Assembly (NCBI GenBank): GCA_003599575.1
Contig: QZKV01000042.1
Span: 1 to 64,000, forward strand
Length of the DNA stretch: 64,000 bases
Reading direction: 5' to 3'
Source of the DNA: Desulfobacteraceae bacterium
Lineage (GTDB): Bacteria > Desulfobacterota > Desulfobacteria > Desulfobacterales > Desulfosarcinaceae
How positions within the stretch are numbered: the stretch's first letter is position 1; every line of letters begins with the position of its first letter. Made by a program: the position numbers and the translations under genes. A model generated the notes under the pieces. That model ran no database searches and was not told the DNA's origin. It saw only the letters and a list, made by a program, of their open reading frames with translations. This document shows, in pieces, positions 61,119-64,000 of this stretch.

Positions 61119-62125
61119 TGCGCATCGGACCTATTGACACCGACCGCAAGGTCTTTATCATCGCTGAAATCGGCAACAACCATGAGGGCGATGGCTCCGT
61201 TGCCGAGGAGATGATCGGGCGGGCCGCCGAATCGGGAGCGGACGCGGTCAAATTTCAGACCATTGTCCCCGAAAGACTGGTCGAACCTGGGCAGACCGAG
61301 CGACTCAAGCAATTGCGGCGTTTGTGCCTCGCTCCCGAAGTATTTCCCAAATTAAAGGAAACGGCCGACAAGGCCGGGGTCCTATTCCTGTCAACGCCCT
61401 TTGATCTGCACAGTGCAGCCTTTCTCGCGCCGCTGGTGCCGGCCTGGAAAATCGCATCGGCCGACAACGATTTTCTCCCCTTGCTGGATGCCGTGGCGCT
61501 AACGGAAAAACCCGTTTTACTCTCCACGGGTCTATCCGACCGATCACAGGTCGTACGCGCCCTTGGATATCTGCTCGGCGCCTGGGCCGCCCGCGGCCAC
61601 TCAGGACAACTTGCCCTGATGCACTGCGTGTCCAGCTATCCAACCTTGCCCGAACAAGCCAATCTGCTGGCGATCAGAGAACTATCCGGTCTGGGAAAGA
61701 CTGTGGGTTATTCCGATCACACCCTGGGTATCGAAGCGGCCGTGCTGTCGGTCGCGCTGGGCGCCCGGATCGTGGAGAAGCATTTTACCTTGGACAAGGG
61801 ATTTTCGGATTTCCGCGACCACCAACTGTCTGCCGATCCGCGAGAGATGACGGAGCTTGTGCGCCGCATCCGGCAGACAGAGCAGATGCTGGGCAGCGGG
61901 AAAAAGCAGATCATGCCGTGTGAGCAAAATGTCGCCGCACAGGCGCGCCGGTCTGCGGTTGCCGCGCAAGATCTGCCACAAGGTGCCCTGCTCGACGGCA
62001 ACCGGATCGAGTGGCTGCGGCCCGGCGGCGGCATTCCACCCTCCCAAGCCAATGCGTTGATCGGCCGCCGACTGCTGCGCCCTCTGCGGCGCGGAGAGCG
62101 GATCGACGAAAACCTGCTTGCGTGA
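61115..62125 (+). CDS. NeuB-family nonulosonic acid synthase (PseI/LegI/NeuB-like)
   Basis: Condenses phosphoenolpyruvate with a hexose-derived N-acetyl sugar to form a nine-carbon nonulosonic acid. About 336 aa from ATG 61115 (GGGAG just upstream), overlapping the previous stop as ATGA; the second ATG at 61118 is possible. TIM-barrel motifs FIIAEIGNNHEGDGSVAEEM, DAVKFQTIVPERLV, FLSTPFDLHSAAFL, GYSDHTLGIEAAVLSVALGA and EKHFTLDK, then a C-terminal SAF (antifreeze-like) domain with RRSAVAAQDLPQGALLDGN. The defining enzyme of the operon. Whether the product is pseudaminate, legionaminate or another isomer is open. Confidence 0.92.
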   Translation: MMRIGPIDTDRKVFIIAEIGNNHEGDGSVAEEMIGRAAESGADAVKFQTIVPERLVEPGQTERLKQLRRLCLAPEVFPKLKETADKAGVLFLSTPFDLHSAAFLAPLVPAWKIASADNDFLPLLDAVALTEKPVLLSTGLSDRSQVVRALGYLLGAWAARGHSGQLALMHCVSSYPTLPEQANLLAIRELSGLGKTVGYSDHTLGIEAAVLSVALGARIVEKHFTLDKGFSDFRDHQLSADPREMTELVRRIRQTEQMLGSGKKQIMPCEQNVAAQARRSAVAAQDLPQGALLDGNRIEWLRPGGGIPPSQANALIGRRLLRPLRRGERIDENLLA

Positions 62126-62137
62126 CAAAGGACACCC

Positions 62138-63970
62138 ATGTGCGGAATCGCCGGCTACATCGGATCGAAGCGGACGGACCAGGAGAAGATGCGGGCCTGT
62201 CTTTCGCTTATGCGCCGCCGAGGACCGGACGCATGCGCGGAGTATTCCTTTTCTTTCGGCAGTGACCGCCAAATTTGCCTGCTGCACTCGCGCCTGTCGA
62301 TCATCGATCTTGACCCGCGCTCCAACCAGCCCTTCCGCAAGCACGGGAAAGCTCTTGTCTTCAACGGAGAAGTGTACAACTACCGCGAAATAGGGCAGCT
62401 CCTCACCCAACAAGGCTACGCTTTTGAAACCAGCAGCGACACGGAGGTGCTGCTCAGTGCCCTGGATGCCTGGGGCATTGACGGGCTGGCGCTCTGCGAA
62501 GGAATGTGGGCCTTTGCCTGTTTCGATCAGTCCGACGGCTCGTTAATGCTGTGCCGCGATCGCTTCGGAGAAAAACCCCTTTATCTTTTGGAAACGCCCC
62601 ACGGACTGTACTTCGGCTCTGAGCCCAAATTCATCTTCGCCCTTGCCGGCCGCAAGCCGCGGCCCAACATCCGCCAGTTGCACCGTTTTCTGATCAATGG
62701 CTACAAATCCCTGTACAAACAGCCGGAGACCTTTTTCGAAGGCCTGACCGAACTGCCCCCCGGTTGCGTGCTGCGCATGAACCCGGTCGGGAAGGGGCAG
62801 GTGCAGCGCTACTGGACGCCGTCGAGCACGCCCGAGAACGCGATGAGCTATGCAGAGGCCGTGGAGGGCGCCCGCGCAGCCCTGATCCGTTCCATGGAAA
62901 TCCGGCTGCGCGCCGATGTGCCGCTGGCTTTTTGCATGAGCGGGGGCGTCGATTCAAACGCCCTGATCGCAACAGCCCGCCGCCGCTTCGGATACAACGT
63001 GCACGGCTTTACCATCGTCAATACCGACAGCCGCTACGAAGAGATGGACCTGGTGCGTTGCGCGGTCGACGAACTGGGCATGCGACATACGGCCGTCCCC
63101 CTGCAGCGCGACGGATTTCTGGAGAATTTGAGGACCTTGGTCCGCTGCCACGATGCGCCTGTGTATACCATCACCTATTACGTGCACTGGCTGCTGATGA
63201 AGCGCATCAGCGAACTGGGCTACCGCATCTCAGTAAGCGGGACTGCCGCGGACGAACTTTTCACGGGCTATTACGACCATCATGGCTTCTACCTGGCCAT
63301 GGTTCAGACCGACCCGCAGTGGTATGCCCGCAGCCTTGACCACTGGCATACCCACATCCGGCCCATTGTCCGCAATCCTCTGCTCCAAGACCCGGAAGCT
63401 TTCGTGCGCGACCCGCTGGCCCGCGGGCATATCTACCTCGACGTCGATTTATTTGCCGAATGCCTTCATGATCCTTTACGCGAACCGTTTTTCGAAAATC
63501 AATTCTGCGACGATCTGCTACGCAACCGCATGCTCAACGAGCTGTTTCACGAAGCGGTACCGGTCATCCTGCACGAAGACGATCTCAACGCCATGTACTT
63601 TTCCGTGGAGAACCGTTCTCCGTTTCTGGACCGTTCCATTTTCGAACACTGCTTTCGTATCCCCACCCGTCATCTGATCCAAGAGGGTGCCGCCAAGGCG
63701 GTGCTGCGTGACGCCATGCGCGGCATCGTTCCCGACCCCATCCTGGACAACCGACGCAAAGTAGGGTTCAACGCGCCCATCCTGGATCTCCTGGATGTCC
63801 ATTCCCCAGACGTGGTCCGGCAAATGCTCGAAGACAGCCCCATCTTCGATCATGTCCGGCGCGAGCGCATCCAGTCAATGCTGTCCGGCGGCGCAAAAAC
63901 TAACAGCCAGAGCAAATTCCTGTTCAATTTTCTGAGCTGCAAGCTGTTTCTGGAGGAGTTCGGCCCATGA
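62138..63970 (+). CDS. asnB: Asparagine synthase (glutamine-hydrolysing), AsnB-type
   Basis: 610 aa, the usual AsnB length. Catalytic Cys2 (MCGIAGYIG), RRRGPDACAEY, LLHSRLSIIDLD and FNGEVYNYRE in the glutaminase domain; the ATP-pyrophosphatase loop FCMSGGVDSNALI is intact, as is ISVSGTAADELFTGYYDH. In glycan clusters AsnB-like enzymes often amidate a sugar carboxylate instead of making asparagine. Begins 12 nt after the NeuB-like gene; its stop overlaps the start of the next gene as ATGA. Confidence 0.88.
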   Translation: MCGIAGYIGSKRTDQEKMRACLSLMRRRGPDACAEYSFSFGSDRQICLLHSRLSIIDLDPRSNQPFRKHGKALVFNGEVYNYREIGQLLTQQGYAFETSSDTEVLLSALDAWGIDGLALCEGMWAFACFDQSDGSLMLCRDRFGEKPLYLLETPHGLYFGSEPKFIFALAGRKPRPNIRQLHRFLINGYKSLYKQPETFFEGLTELPPGCVLRMNPVGKGQVQRYWTPSSTPENAMSYAEAVEGARAALIRSMEIRLRADVPLAFCMSGGVDSNALIATARRRFGYNVHGFTIVNTDSRYEEMDLVRCAVDELGMRHTAVPLQRDGFLENLRTLVRCHDAPVYTITYYVHWLLMKRISELGYRISVSGTAADELFTGYYDHHGFYLAMVQTDPQWYARSLDHWHTHIRPIVRNPLLQDPEAFVRDPLARGHIYLDVDLFAECLHDPLREPFFENQFCDDLLRNRMLNELFHEAVPVILHEDDLNAMYFSVENRSPFLDRSIFEHCFRIPTRHLIQEGAAKAVLRDAMRGIVPDPILDNRRKVGFNAPILDLLDVHSPDVVRQMLEDSPIFDHVRRERIQSMLSGGAKTNSQSKFLFNFLSCKLFLEEFGP

Positions 63971-64000
63971 ACTACTGCATCCGCTGCATCACCCCGGACA
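63967..64000 (+). CDS. Start of an N-acetyl-sugar amidotransferase-like gene (cut by window end)
   Basis: Only 11 codons are visible: MNYCIRCITPD. This matches the YC.RC.mpD N-terminus of the WbpG/PseA N-acetyl-sugar amidotransferase family. It overlaps the asnB stop as ATGA. PseA-type enzymes add the acetamidino group to pseudaminic acid in flagellin glycosylation, and WbpG in O-antigen sugars. The call is tentative because of the short piece. Confidence 0.6.
   Translation, partial: MNYCIRCITPD

Overview
The window is about 64 kb of moderately GC-rich bacterial DNA from a flagellated Gram-negative organism. It holds a large flagellar and flagellin-modification locus. Sigma-54-type promoters, a FleQ-type enhancer-binding protein, many TPR glycosyltransferases and 9-nt/6-nt inverted-repeat clusters suggest a Desulfobacterota (former Deltaproteobacteria, Desulfobacterales-like) genome. 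That assignment is an inference; no rRNA or taxonomic marker is present. I saw no tRNA, rRNA, CRISPR array, transposase or phage gene.

Positions 1-14000 (minus strand) are a flagellar basal-body/hook operon. Reading in the direction of transcription: a FleQ-like sigma-54 activator without a receiver domain, a FliH-like protein, a second sigma-54 activator with a degenerate receiver, flgB, flgC, fliE, fliF, fliG, a fused fliH-fliI, fliJ, fliK, flgD and flgE (cut by the window edge). Good -24/-12 promoters precede both regulators. Positions 14600-17300 (plus strand) are the flagellin unit: a near-perfect sigma-28 promoter, a short flagellin, an unrecognised 225-aa protein, then flbT and flaF, the post-transcriptional flagellin regulators best known from Alphaproteobacteria.

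Positions 17400-55800 are a glycosylation island. Plus-strand genes encode TPR-GT41 (SPINDLY/O-GlcNAc-transferase-like) proteins, TPR-GT9-like proteins (one a tandem double module), a five-domain methyltransferase/glycosyltransferase and an asparagine-synthase-like protein. A six-gene minus-strand operon (31012 to 23381) encodes GT2, two CgeB-like glycosyltransferases, two methyltransferases and a sulfotransferase-TPR-GT4 fusion. Sigma-54 promoters at 17363 (plus) and 31089 (minus) place both arms in the same regulon type as the flagellum, which argues that they decorate flagellin. Positions 44600-48400 carry a cNMP-like/PilZ protein and PtsP. Positions 48500-55800 carry a TPR-GT2-TPR protein, a 1572-aa GT4-GT2-GT2-TPR protein and GalE.

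Positions 56194-64000 (plus strand) are a tightly overlapping sugar-biosynthesis operon: SpsF-like cytidylyltransferase, Gfo/Idh/MocA oxidoreductase, DegT aminotransferase, SDR dehydratase/epimerase, GNAT acetyltransferase, NeuB-type synthase, AsnB, and the start of an N-acetyl-sugar amidotransferase-like gene. Together they look like a pathway for an activated nonulosonic (sialic/pseudaminic/legionaminic-like) acid with an amidino or amido modification, a typical flagellin decoration. The working model is that flagellum assembly and flagellin glycan building are co-located and co-regulated here.
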